Shown: piece after piece, positions 46,443 to 58,010 of the stretch
Numbering within the stretch: the first letter of the stretch is position 1
Layout: each line of letters opens with the position of its first letter
Assembly (NCBI RefSeq): GCF_963678635.1
Contig: NW_026971179.1
Location: 1-64,000, forward strand
Direction: 5' to 3'
Origin: Symsagittifera roscoffensis
Taxonomy: Eukaryota > Xenacoelomorpha > Acoela > Convolutidae
DNA: 64,000 nt
Notes under the pieces: model-generated
The model's input: the letters and a program-made list of their open reading frames with translations, nothing else
The model's database searches: none
Told to the model about the DNA's origin: nothing
Made by a program: the position numbers and the translations under genes

Positions 46443-47012
46443 CATAAAAATCTTCTTCAGCAAGCTCCGCCAATACAGAAGGCATTCTCAGGGTGACATC
46501 CACATTTTCGATGGAACACATTCCAGCTAATTCTGGTTTCTACGAATAATGAATTTCAATTAATCAACACGAAACTTTTCTCCGGCGCGCAAGATAATCG
46601 ATCCTAGCTAAAATCACAAAATAGAATACGGTGTATAAATAGAAAACGGTAAAATTACCTAGCTAAAATCACAAAATAGAATACGGTAAAAAATACCGAT
46701 AAAAATAAGAATCAGTTGCATCCGGAAATGCATTGTAAGATTTCAGGATATCAGATGAAATCGATGATCATAAAGAATATAAGGATAGTTGGATGTGATT
46801 AATTAGTAGATTAGTTACACATTTGATTAATTACTAGATAACTTCACCTGTATTACGCCGTTGATCAATGGAGCAAACTTCAAGGGAATGTCACTTTCTG
46901 GCAACTCAAAATAATCAAGGCGACTCAAAATATCTTCATGCGGTTTTTCCTCCTTGTTTTTTTTTGGCCTTGGGCTCTCAGGGTTTTTGTTCAGGTTCAG
47001 ATTTGTCAGCAT
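46443..47012 (-). CDS. Unrecognised small gene, at least two exons
   Basis: Exon 1 runs from the ATG at 47012 to 46848 (ending GTAATACAG, then GTGAAG), 55 codons with a lysine-rich start and ESDIPLKFAPLINGVIQ. The next exon-like block, 46539-46443, follows TATTCGTAG and ends before GTATGTGG. It reads KPELAGMCSIENVDVTLRMP in phase. The 308-nt intron between them has good GT-AG ends. A third exon could follow TATGAG at about 46343 and end near a stop that overlaps AATAAA at about 46280. No family is recognised. Intron boundaries and phases are seen; expression is inferred. Confidence 0.45.
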
Positions 47013-47860
47013 CCGTAATCATGAATTTTATGAAATCGTCTGGCAGTTATTCTCCAGCGACTCGTTTTCTTGACTCGCCTTGTGACTCATTTCTCAACTC
47101 GGAGTACCTAACTTATAAGGGTTGAACGATGTTTTATCTTGTTGAACGATATAATATGTTCAAGTCTGGGGTTGAACAATATTTTATCCTTTCTCGAATT
47201 CCGCCTTCTGCTGATGACACAAGTGTCATTGTGATCGTGTAATTTTCTCATATTTCATGCTGTTGCGTTTTCTTTTCTATCTTCTGGGACCCTAAAGATG
47301 GCACTTCCCGGCCAATCAGACCATTTAATCTTTACGCACCAATCGCTGATTATTGATAAAATTACAGCACTTTCCCAGATGGAAGTGACGGCGTCGAGGA
47401 CTTGCATTTTTTCCTTTACCCAAAAACTTCTACTTAGCATGATGAAAAGGATGGAAGATTTTAATATATGACTGAGCTGAGAAGCGATTGAATGATTGAA
47501 ATGAAATGAGCCTTGGTTCACGAATTGACTAATGACAGTTTTCCCTGATAATGACATGACGGCTTTACTGATAAGAACTGCACTGTCTAGTTCCATTATC
47601 AATAAGCCGTCTTATCTTTAGGCAGTAATAATTTTATAGATGCTACTGTCATCTGGTGTGCTAAAAAGAGTGGAAAGTGTCGAAGCTATTCCTTCGTGGA
47701 CTCTTTTCTTGATATCCTGGTGTTTCGATTAAATTGGTGCTGATAAGCGATGGGAGCTTTGCCGCTAAAGTGGAGTCAGTTATCCTCATCTTGTGCTCAA
47801 TTTCAGTTGCATCTCTCATTTTTCATCCCAATCTAGTAAAAAATTACGGACTCAAAGTAA

Positions 47861-49027
47861 ATGTTCAACGCCGAAAACTCATGTTCAGTGCCTTCCAATT
47901 CTCCATCACCATTTGCTGTGCCTTCTAAAATCCCTGTGACTCGGTCACCACTCGCAGCACCAGAGACGACATCATTTGCTCCTCCGACACCGGTTACCCC
48001 TCTGCGAGCACCCCCGCGACCTCTCGCTTCGCCAATTCCGCCGACATATGGACAACCACATACCCCTCTGCGACATGTCCATTCAGGCTCCTCGATGGTA
48101 CATCAGTGCCAGCCTCAGCAGTATCAGCCATATCCAGCCTACCTGGATTCCTACATGTCGGCATCACCGTATCCAAATTTTCTATGGCCATCGGCTTTTC
48201 CCCACTATCGAGAAGTTGAAAGACAACCGCATAACCATGAGAGGCGAACCTACACTCCCACGGAACCACGGGCCCATGATCTCACAAAATTACAAAACCA
48301 TGTGAACCACGAGCCCACAGAAAGCCGCAAAAGGGATCATGCAGAGCCAGATAATGTAGGCGAAACTTTAAGTTCAAGAAATAACTTCACATTACACAAC
48401 CCTAAAGGTTTTGGTAAACCAAATAATGAAACTAAATCATATTCAATTTTAGCAACCTGGAAAACCCTCCCGAGCCGAACACCCGATAACAAACGAGACT
48501 CTCAAGGAAGTCATTTTACAGAATGTTAGAAGTCGAATGACTGCGGCGATAAAAGAAACGGAACCTTGACCCACAAAGAACAGTTGACCTTGTTCAGGGC
48601 CCTTGTCACGTTGCTGTTCACGTGCACAGGGATGCTCGAGAAAATGATCATCAACACCACGGTACATGCTGTCGTCCATGCGATTGTCAACATAGAGAAA
48701 AAAAACGAAGACGATACCGTGGAGTTGAGCATAGAACCAGCAGTCTGTAAGTATTTTTCTAAATCTAAAACACTGATTTGATAAAAAAAAACACTGATGA
48801 CTCGAGTTGATGACTCAATTTTATAGTGTCATCTTCTCGCGTCTCCCACAGAATTCCAGTCTGGCTAGTACAGGGTATGAAATTGTACTATGTTGTTCAG
48901 CGGGTTTTTCGGGACACAAAAAACATGGTGACGACTCAACTGTTTTTCGTCGATCCATTTGGGAACGCAGTGTTCCTGGTTGCTCCACAAGTTGATCAGT
49001 TCAAACGCCAGGTAGATCAATCGATAT
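47861..49027 (+). pseudogene. Proline-rich protein gene relic with one intron
   Basis: The ATG at 47861 opens a proline/serine-rich region of about 130 residues. Coding appearance then switches frame: TNETLKEVILQNVRSRM near 48495-48540, then after another shift THKEQLTLFRALVTLLFTCT (48566-48746). A GTAAGT donor at 48747 and a TTCCAG acceptor ending at 48859 join in phase to WLVQGMKLYYVVQRVF and FFVDPFGNAVFLVAPQVDQF, ending at the stop at 49027. At least two frameshifts break it. I recognise no family. The following SET relic is on the same strand and may be part of the same original locus. Confidence 0.45.
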
Positions 49028-49193
49028 AAAGTTTCAGTGTCTTCCAAAGGGATTTATTTATCAAAATTGAAAGCGACGTGGAATCACATGTAATAATTTC
49101 GTTTTTTATATATTAGCATCACAAATTCGGAAGCGCTGTCTCGTACGTAAGGTTGTGAAGCATATACCTTTGTCTACCAGCCCTACGTTCGAG

Positions 49194-50108
49194 ATGGAAA
49201 AGCTGAAGAGGCAAGCTTCAGAAGTTCACCAGAAATTGGACGGATACACCTACGAAGAGGTTCTGTTGGCAGTGCGATCCCGACAAGATTCTCAACGTTA
49301 CGTTCGCCAGGTGCAGCGCGCACAGATCTGTTCAGCAGATGACGACTTCCCATGAGCTGTCAAGTAAAGTTACAAACTTTTACACAAAGCAGAATTGGGC
49401 AACCCATGACCTGGAGAAGGTGGTTGACCATGTGGCGAAGCTGTTCAATGATGGATCAAAGAGAAAGTTTCAGCCGCTTGAGAAAACCACAAGCCTGAAA
49501 CATACCGCCAACGACATTGAGAGCCTTCCATTTGAGGCTCAGGAAGAGTTGCAGAGTCGTCCATTGACCATGAGCTGGGTCGGCATATGTGATGTGATTT
49601 TTCCCGTCTTTGGAAGAGGTACTTTATAATTTTAATAATTCGATGAATATATCTTACTAATAAAAATTCTTTTTTTGATCAGTAATTTTTGAATCAGTTT
49701 TTTTTTTCAATCAGTGATTTCTTTTTTACTGTTTGATTGCTTTGCAATCGTTCAAGAAACATGACGTGTTGGTGGATTACCACAGCAAAGTAGTCGCCAA
49801 CATCAATGCCGACCAGTACTGTCTCAAAGTTCTCAGGAGTTCTAAATGAATACGTAATGCGATTGATTGACGCTTCAAATGAGGAGTGCTCGTTACATAA
49901 ATGGAACGTTTGCCTGGGCCGTTTAGCGAACCACGCCTCCCAAAAGAAAAACGAGGCCAATATGAAGATGGTAGATGTTGTGTTTTCCAGCATAGGTGAA
50001 AGAATAATCATCCTGAAAGCCTGGAGAAACATTGCACCTTTCGAGCAACTGCGCTTTGACTATGGAGACATACTTATAAGCGAAGTATGTTTCAGATGGT
50101 CGAAATGA
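49194..50108 (+). pseudogene. KMT5A-like SET-domain methyltransferase relic
   Basis: Pieces in order: 49194-49353 (MEKLKRQASEVHQKL, charged), 49339-49620 ending PVFGRG before GTACTT, then from about 49725 ALQSFKKHDVLVDYHSKVV. After a frame change come VMRLIDASNEE, CLGRLANHASQKKNEANMK and RIIILKAWRNIAPFEQLRFD-YGD (to about 50075). The latter are the SET-domain core: the GRxxNH S-adenosylmethionine pocket (HS here HA), the ILxAxRxI strand and the E-x-L-x-x-DYG end, closest in style to KMT5A/SETD8. At least two frame changes and a doubtful splice acceptor argue for a pseudogene. KMT5A-like domains also occur in invertebrate mobile DNA, so host origin is not assured. Confidence 0.7.
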
Positions 50109-50365
50109 AACATACTTACCACGTATCTAATTAGTGCTAAATTAGCTAAAACTAAGTCTACAAACTCTACAAATCGTAAAATAAAGAAATTGAAAAATAG
50201 AATTCTAATGAGTTCAATGAGCTTTAAATGTATTCGGCGTCAAATTCTTCTGAAGCTTGTTGTACGTCCTGATCTATCGTCGACGATTTTTCGCTCCCGG
50301 AACCTTGCTCTGCGACTATGATGGGTGATTTCCCGGTGGGAGACTTCCGCGATAACTGAACGTAC
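50094..50365. repeat. 270-bp direct repeat, copy 1
   Basis: Begins CAGATGGTCGAAATGAAACA and includes GTCGACGATTTTTCGCTCCC. It recurs 762 bp downstream. It overlaps the 3' end of the SET relic, so the duplicate carries a copy of that gene's tail region. Confidence 0.9.
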
Positions 50366-50379
50366 CCCGATTAGGAATG

Positions 50380-50690
50380 AATTAACATTAAAATTTGATT
50401 GATCGAACTAAACTGAAAAATCAAAATAGCCGTTTTCAATCAAAAATTTAAAATTTAAAAAGGTATATCCACGTATAGGTATATAATTTATTTAAGTAAT
50501 GATTTGAGATTTCTTCGTGGATTCCACAGACAATGGTTAAGTATCTGTTCGTAATTTCCGCATTCGTTGTTCTAGCTAGCCATTGTTCAAGCTGGTTTGC
50601 GCTGGATATCTCACTTACAATCTGCGGAATCCGCTAACAGTTTGTGGAATCAATAAAAACAAACTGTCGCGATCTAACACAAACTTTTTA
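50380..50690. repeat. Dispersed repeat with AAGGTATATCCACG and GGATTCCACAGACAATGG, copy 1
   Basis: Ordered blocks (AAAATCAAAAT, GGTATATCCACG, TGGATTCCACAGACAATGG, ATCTGCGGAATCCGCTAACA, AATCAATAAAAACAAAC) recur at 54150-54420, with partial copies at 53530-53640 and 53985-54130. Confidence 0.8.
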
Positions 50691-50855
50691 GTAAATATTA
50701 TGTGAGATCATAAAAAATCAATGTCGTCCGAAAATGGTACAAGGCGATAGATCGACGCTTCCAATTGATCGACTAAGAAATTGAGAGAATAACATGATTA
50801 AGAATGAGTTACGAATGTCTTAATCTAAAGCAACATTAAAAAGTGAATAATCGAC

Positions 50856-51125
50856 CGATGGTCGATATGAAACATACTTAGCACGTACCTAATTACTGCT
50901 AATTTAGCTTAAACTAAGTCTACAAACTCTACAAAACGTAAAATAAAGAAATTGAAAAATAGAGTTTCAATGAGTTCAATGAGTTTTAAATGTATTAGGC
51001 GTCAAATTCTTCTAAAGCTTGTTGTACGTCCTGATCTATCGTCGACGATATTTCGCTCCCGGATCCTTACTCCGCGACTATGATGGGTGATTTCCCGGTG
51101 GGAAACTTCCGCGATGTCTGAACGT
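50856..51125. repeat. 270-bp direct repeat, copy 2
   Basis: Matches 50094-50365 at a constant offset of 762 bp, with scattered substitutions. Confidence 0.9.
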
Positions 51126-51164
51126 ACACGATTTCGCGAGGGGAATGAGGAAACAAGAAGGTGA

Positions 51165-51820
51165 CTAGCAAAAGAAAGCAGGCGGTCTGATTGTAGATCT
51201 CGGCTGGGTGGCAACAGGATGCGTTTCCTCTGGTGTGCTGTCCAGCAATATTGGCTCTAGAGCGGATCCGAAGGATGATGGTCCAGGAAGACTGCTGTCT
51301 TGAGACGGTTTCTGAGGGGAATCCGGAATGACGATAACTTCTGTCGACGAACTTGTGGTCGTTTGTATGAGCATCGGGTTTCCGCCAGTCAACTTCCCAC
51401 TGGTGGTCTTTTTCTGCGGGTTGGCTCTGGTTGACTTCTGGAGAGGCGATGATTACCTCTTTCCGGCTAAAATATTTCCTTTTACCAAAGTGACCGTGTG
51501 GTTCGAAGAATCAACAATTGCCTATTTGAATGGATTAAAATACGATTCTCCAATACATTGAAACAGGTTAGCTCCAGCTGTGGCCAATTTCGCTCGAGTA
51601 GGCCGTTTCCGATTAGAGATTGAATTGGGGTGGCTCGTCTTCCATGGGTAATCTTTGCCGGTGGGATGTCCGAGTCAGAGGAGAAGATTGGCAATGCTCG
51701 ACTTCCGTGGGCAATCTTTGCCATTGGGATGTCCGAGTCTAAGGAGAAGATTGGGGTTGCTCGACTTCCATGGGTAATCTTTGCCAGTGGGATGTCCGAG
51801 TCTGAGGAGGAGTCCATCAC
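51165..51820 (-). other. Disordered-protein-like open region with 63-bp repeats
   Basis: Minus-strand frames at 51392-51165 (TEVIVIPDSPQKPSQDSSLP) and 51820-51482 (DSDIPLAKITHGSRATPIF three times) are low-complexity and serine/proline-rich. The three 21-residue repeats come from a 63-bp tandem unit starting at 51634, 51697 and 51760. Because 63 is a multiple of three, the repeat keeps the frame, which suits a coding array, but the plus strand is equally open. No family is recognised. Confidence 0.35.
51634..51820. repeat. 63-bp tandem repeat, three copies
   Basis: The unit contains CTCGACTTCCATGGGTAATC, TTTGCCAGTGGGATGTCCGA and AGGAGAAGATTGG. Confidence 0.9.
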
Positions 51821-51972
51821 CGCGTCTTCGTATCCGTCCTCCGCTCCATCGTTTAGCTCCCAACTCTTTACCCGGCGGTCTGATATGATTGACTTTCCTT
51901 GATCTAAACGATTATCAAAATAGACCAGAAAGCGTCCAAAGGGCCGGTGAAATCTAAATTAATCTTTTATAC

Positions 51973-52682
51973 TTAATGAAAGTTCCGGTTTTTCCTCATA
52001 TGCTCCGATCCCAACAACACCTTAAGATTCTTACCGGCTTTTGAACATTGTTTGCAAGATTTGCCGTGGTGATATATTTCCCTATAAATATGTGGCCACC
52101 AGATAAATTCAGACAGAAACTTCATTCCAAAGTGGCCTGGATGGGACTCGTGTAACATCGATTTCAATGCGCCTCGGGTTGTTGCTAGTATTACTATTTT
52201 GTTGTCCAAAAAATTAGATCATCTCTGGTGTGCAGGTCCTTCTCATAATTTTTCATGTAGAATCCATGAAATTCCAGTGGGCGTCCTGTCTTCAAAGTTG
52301 TGATTAGATCCCATAAGAATTTTGCATCCTTGGTCATTATTTGGATTAACTTCTTGGAGCAATGATTTTCTGGTATAATTGGGGAAGAAGGTAAAGATAA
52401 ATTAGCTTTGTAGCGTTTCAATAAGTTAAAGTGGTCATTGTTAAGTAGGTCGTCTTTAAATTTCAAAGCAATATTGTGTTCCTCTGGTACGGGGACCGAT
52501 CGTTTAGCAGACCAATCTTGGACGATTAGTCTGGGGTCAGAAAAATTCGATGATGAAGTTCCCGTGGTAATCAATTTTTTTGGTAGCAAACTATCGTTCA
52601 GCATTATGAAATATATTAGGGCCGAAAACGAAATGATTTTGTAGTTAAAAGCTAAATATCTAGCAATAAACAAAAGCAGCAA
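51973..52682 (-). pseudogene. Ty3/Gypsy pol relic: RNase H-integrase connector and integrase zinc finger
   Basis: From 52682: a connector ending KDLHTRDDLIFW, a one-base frame change near 52200, then NKIVILATTRGALKSMLHES, HPGHFGMKFLSEFIWWPHI and CKQCSKAGKNLK (to about 51985). This is the HHCC integrase finger (H-x-H, C-x2-C) typical of Gypsy pol. The DDE core is absent. It differs from the large Gypsy element at the left end, so it is an independent, older insertion. Confidence 0.85.
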
Positions 52683-53075
52683 TAATTCTATGATTGAATG
52701 AAGCTAAAGAACTATCAATTCGAATTTGACCAATCACATCGCTTGAATTACTCGTTCCCGACGGGAGAAAAGTATTCACAATTGAATTTACAGCTACCGA
52801 CGGTCGGTCTAATTTTATTCTGTTTAAAACACAATTGAATTTTGCGAAGTCTAGTTTTTTTTCGACCGTGTTAGTTAATAGAAAATAGATCTGTATAGCT
52901 GGAATGTGAAAATTGTTACGATGACTACATTTTTGAAAACCATAACCTCAACCAGAATCTTCCACAAGGTTGAATGTTAACTTCCATAGGGATCAACTGT
53001 GCAAGTTGACATTGAACTTAGGCATAGGCTATGTTTTTGACGTTTGATCCCTAAGAAAAGTTGACGTTAAACCTT

Positions 53076-53437
53076 ATTTTAATAGCTTCAAATTTGAATC
53101 TATGGCTGCTACGAATCAATTCGAATTTGCATTCTAGGGCGTTCACGAATTAATTCGTAATATGCCATAGTTTTAAATTTAAAACTTCGATTAGTTGTCA
53201 CTCCTAATCCATCCCAAAATAAAATGGAATCAGTTCTTTTAACAACAGTTATTACATAAAATTTAGTTTAGCCGAGTTAAACCAAAATCAACAACATTGT
53301 TTTAAAAAAATTTTATCCCTAGGCTTTTTGGTTAATTAATTATGCAATTTAACTAATCGGATTATTTGATTTGACTTTTTCAATTGGTTGCGTTAAGCCG
53401 CAAGCATGACTGTTTTTGACACGGCTACAAAGATTTG
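53076..53437. repeat. 360-bp direct repeat, copy 1
   Basis: Starts AATAGCTTCAAATTTGAATC and ends near TTGGTTGCGTTAAGCCGCAA and GACTGTTTTTGACACGGCTA. The second copy is about 557 bp downstream. Confidence 0.85.
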
Positions 53438-53633
53438 CTGGGATATGTCAATAATTTTTTATGGGAGGCGGAGCCATAAACAGAATGGTCTAAGAGCAGA
53501 ATGAGTCCAAAAACCTTATTTATGATACACATAGGAAAACTAAATTTAAAAATCAAAACGGCTGTTTTCAACCAAATTTGAATTTGTAAAAGGTATATCC
53601 ACGAATTTAGTTAAGTAATGATTCAGGAAATGA

Positions 53634-53988
53634 TTTTAACAGCTTCAAATTTGAATCAATGGCTGCTACGAATTAATTCGAATTTACATTCTAGGCCGTT
53701 TACGAATTAATTCGGGATATGCCATAGTTCTAAATTTGAAACTACGATTAGTTGTCACTGTTAATCCATCTTATAATGAAAATGGAATCAGTTCTTACAA
53801 TAACAGCTAATACATAAATTTTTGTTTAGCCGAGTAAAACCAAAATCAACAACATTGTTTAAAATTTTTCATCCCTAGGAATTTTGTTAATTATTTATGC
53901 AATTTAACTAATCGAATTATTTGGTATGACAGTTTCAATTGGTTGCGTTAAGCCGCAAGCATGACTGTTTTTGACTTGGCTACAAAGA
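53634..53988. repeat. 360-bp direct repeat, copy 2
   Basis: Same ordered blocks as 53076-53437, with small indels and substitutions. Confidence 0.85.
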
Positions 53989-54149
53989 TTTTAAATTCTA
54001 AAAGGGTATATCCACGAATTTAGTTGAGTGATGATTTAGGATTTGTTCATGGATTCTACAGACAATGGTCGAGTCTTTGTTCGTAAATTCTGCATTCAGT
54101 GTTCTAGCTAAATTCATTGATCAACGCTGCTGGGTTATCAAATTACGGA

Positions 54150-54420
54150 TTTACAAATCAAAATGGCCATTTCATTCAGATCTTTGATTTTATATTTAAT
54201 TTCTAAAAGGGTATAACCAGGAATTTATTTAAAAATTGATTTAAGATTTGTTCGTGGATTCCACAGACAATGGTTAAGCATTTGTTCGTAATTTCCGCAT
54301 TCTTTGTTCTAGCTAGCCATTGTTCAAGCTGGTTTTTGCTGGATATTTCACCTACAATCTGCGGAATCCGCTAACAGTTTGTGGAATCAATAAAAACAAA
54401 CGGTCACGCTCTAATACAAA
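54150..54420. repeat. Dispersed repeat, copy 2 of 50380-50690
   Basis: Shares ATTCCACAGACAATGGTTAA, TTCTAGCTAGCCATTGTTC and AATCTGCGGAATCCGC in order with copy 1. Confidence 0.8.
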
Positions 54421-54925
54421 TGTATTTTAAGTGAGATTATATAAAACAGCTACTCGGGTCCCCTTCACCTTTTCCAGAGGTGAGAATTAACCGGCATTGA
54501 GGGTATCCTCTGGGAGCCACCCAGACTCATTGTCGCCCGAAATTGGTACAATTATGATACAAAAGTTCACGAAAGGGGTGCCGGACATCAAGAAGATGGG
54601 ACTTCAAGCAGAAACGTAAAGTTAGGGACTTCAAGCCGGATAATTCAAAAACCCGCTGAAATTATTAAGGGATGCCAATGAAAAAATAGCAATTTGAGGT
54701 GCTTGTAAAGTTTCAATTTCGGCCTGAAGTCCCTTCGGCTTCAATTCACGTCGACTTGTTGTCCTAGACCGCACAAAAGGACCCCAAGAAAGGCCCCCGA
54801 CGGGATATGTAGGGCATACCACTAGAGTGGGTTACTTGAACGTCATTTTAACACTGAACTAGTCGAAATTGATCTCTCGTTTGGTTGTGCTGTTGTGAGC
54901 TGAGTACTATGTGGGCTGAGTTTGT

Positions 54926-57863
54926 TCAGCTACACGAAGGGGGTAGTTGGGGATCAGTATTTAGAATCTGCGGTGATTTTTCAGCTCTATGTTTCCTTAG
55001 AGCCATGATTGCAAAAACCTTAATTTCATCGCTAGTTTGGCATTGCTCTATCAAGAGTGGTCGCTTGTCATTGACGTAAATAGCTGAAGAATTACTCCCC
55101 GGATGTAGCTGGTAAGATGGCGGATCAATAACTGAATCAGAGTGATGAGAGTCAACTAAGGATTCTAGCTTCAAAAACTTGAAATCACTACCCGCAAATT
55201 TACGGCACTGGATGGCAGCGGGTGACAGTTTTTTTGTCAGCTCTTTCTTTTGGTTTTTGCCCAGTATCACTAGATTCCAAGTCAGTTGTTGACTTGTTTT
55301 TAGCTACTCGGTTTTGCAACTGTTCCTCTACAGTCATCGTTCCTTCAACCAAATTTTTAATTTTTGTCATCTTTCAGCAGAAGAAAGCAGTTAGTTGTCT
55401 TGGAATGTTCCCGAAGATTGGTTTGAGCATTGTCTTTGTTTAGGACAGTACCATCTAAATCATGGATCCATTTTTCCACCATAGCTTGGGGTGCTAGATT
55501 CGGTTTTGCTTTCATTCTCGCTACTGCTACCGCTGTACATCCGGAAGCACCCAACACATAAAATCGCAAACCATAAAGCAGCAAACTAAATGGAAGTTTT
55601 TCACCGACGGCAAATTTCGGAAATTCTAGATTTTTTTGACAAATTTGTAAATACGACGGGGTAGGATTGGTTCCTCCCAAGACGTCCCCCGCATTGCTTA
55701 GAAAACTACGTGTGCACTTGCCAGATTTGATGAACTTTCAGAATGAAAAAACCATTCGAGGAGTAATGGGTCTTGGTTATGAAATCTTACGCCGCCTAGC
55801 ATTGTCCTACTTGAAAATCCTTGTTCGCATGGTTGATAGATTTTTCGATAGCTTCGCACAATTTTTCCCAGGGACTTGGTATAAAATTGCTCACCACAAG
55901 CTGTGGCATTAGGAGTAAATTTAGTTTGTAGGGAATCAATCCTTGTTCTCCAAAGATGAGCACTGAAACTTGACGGTAAATTGCAGTCCCTTTTTTGTAC
56001 TCTATAGCGTTAAAATGACCTCTTGCTCTTAGTAACTGCGGGCATTCATTCAAGCTCTTTCTCAAAAGTTCACTGGCATCTTTAGTGGTGATGCACCCGA
56101 GGGTTTTTCTAGGAACTTTTCAGACGAGACTCGGGTAGATGGAATGTAGCAATTTTACAGACTTAACGTACATATCTGTAATTTCTTTGGGCCGAACAAC
56201 AACTTCATTTTACCATACTCCTTCAAAGAGATATTCAATTTCTATGTTAGCCTCTTTCATTTCTTTCTATTCAGCGATGACAGTCAGCGCACAGATTCCA
56301 GAAAGAGAGACTGCACACACTTTGCCCGCTTTGTCTGTTCCTCCTATCGAGATAGTGGTGAAATGAAAAAATAGCTTTCTGGCCCTCCGTCTGGTCAAAT
56401 TTTCCCCAAAGCACTGAATGGCAAACTCTTTTTGTGAGGATGCATATCTTCGGTTATTTTTTGTGCCATTTAACGAAGATTTGTTTCCACACATCGAGTA
56501 ATCATGTGGGTGGCATCTGGACAAACGCATCGCTTCTCTTCGATGCTGACCAGTGACGTCTTGGCTGAATTTTTTCGAAATGGCACATTGAGTTCAGTTC
56601 TTTTACCAGTCTCTGGCTCGCAAGTTAGTGGGCGGAAGTCTGTAGTGTCATTTGACACTTACAGAGGGAGCCATGAGACTGTATCAGATGACTGCTCATT
56701 AGAGACACCAATAACCCCAATAACAAAAATGGTGATTCGCCACTATAGTTCAGCTTTGCTCCTTACTGTCTTGGGGAATTTGTTTGGCTGTACAACCAAC
56801 CCGATTCTTGGTCACCTGCTGTGGTGGGACCAACGTTCTGCTCCATAGCGTATCTGCTGTCTTTTCCACGGTACGCTGAATTTAATGATAAAATTAATCA
56901 AAGGGGTACGTACATTCATAAATTTGAATTCTCAATGTTTTGAGCCTTGGCTGTGGATTCCATTAACAAGGGTTAACTATTTGCTCTTAAATTCCGCACT
57001 GGTTTTTGTCCGTACGCAGAAATATTTTGCGCTCTGCTCCATTTGCGCTCTGCTCCATTTGCGCTCTGCTCCATTTTGCGATCTTTTTTTTTGGAAGATA
57101 GTACTGCGTGGAGCCAAAGTGCCTAATTTAGTTAAAGAGCAATTAAAATTAACCATACTGACTATATATGACATATAAGCGAAGCCGAGACTAATAATAT
57201 TGAGAGATATTTTTCCAAAACACAATTGACTTACCTACAAAACAGAAAACGCTGCTAGTCGACTGTACATTAATGTTGACATCGAGGAGCCTGAACGCGA
57301 GCCTGATAACCTCCACACCACCAATCTCACAGCTGTCCCCCCAGATATTCACGCGTAATCCTTGAAGCTCCGTGGTTTTCAGTGAAAGAAACGCAACTGC
57401 TTTGACGCAAGAAACTAGGTCACTTCGAAAACCAGAAAGTGTTTTCTCGGGCTTACAGAAGTTTGTAAAGTGAACCACTAATTCGGTGGTTGCTCGACGA
57501 ACGTGTCTAGGAGAAGGAAGGAATGATTTGAAGCCTGTAATCTCAAGCCGAGTTAGAATAGTTTCGATAACATCGTCAACGTTTCCTGTTTTTGTCGCCT
57601 TAGCGTTGCCGTGGTTTTGCTATTTTTCGTACAAGATCGTCAACTTCCAATGTAGTTCCATCGACCATTTCTGAAACCAGTCTTTTCACTGTTTGATATT
57701 TGTTTGCCAATTCTTTTTCTTTTCCTGCTATTTCGTCAAGAATTTTGCCGTCTACAAATTTTCGATCATAAGCTGTTGATATCGAATAGCGGTTCCACAA
57801 TTGTTGATCCATACTTTTTTCGGTCATCGAAAAGTCGTTTTTCGTATCGGGTGAGTCGTTCAT
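54926..57863 (-). pseudogene. Unrecognised large protein gene, spliced and decayed
   Basis: From the ATG at 57863: KELANKYQTVKRLVSEMV (a frame change near 57615), TGNVDDVIETILTRLEITGF, LVVHFTNFCKPEKTLSGF and VNIWGDSCEIGGVEVIRLAF. A GTAAGT donor (57234-57229) and a TTCAG acceptor at 56876 define a 359-nt phase-1 intron. The next block reads AYRGKDSRYAMEQN. Later pieces are KRCVCPDATHMITRCVE, KLFFHFTTISIGGTDKAG, KSLNECPQLLRARGHFNAIE, LIFGEQGLIPYKLNLLL, SPWEKLCEAIEKSINHANKD (about 55800) and further frames to 54926. Stops interrupt at about 56215 and 56125. The long conserved-looking order suggests one protein of about 900 residues. I cannot name it. The style recalls ORFs that are multicopy in invertebrate genomes. 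Confidence 0.55.
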
Positions 57864-58010
57864 TTGTATGTCTTTTCGTACGCGTCGGTTTGTGCGTCCC
57901 GACTCGTATCTCGTTTATTTGACTGTCGATTTGTATGTCGGTTTGTTTGTTGGTACGTCGAGTGTCGTATCGGTTTTAGTCGATATTCGTGTCGGTTTTG
58001 TTTGTCGGAA
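57860..58010. repeat. Cryptically simple GTCGGTTTGT-rich stretch
   Basis: TCG(T)ATGTCGGTTTGT-like words repeat at irregular spacing. No fixed unit length. Confidence 0.5.

Larger units (their letters stand above)
52690..54925. other. Repeat-rich DNA without genes
   Basis: Apart from the listed repeats, short frames here (for example 54822-54631 minus) have no recognisable content. A doubled GGGACTTCAAGC motif occurs at 54599 and 54628. Confidence 0.5.
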
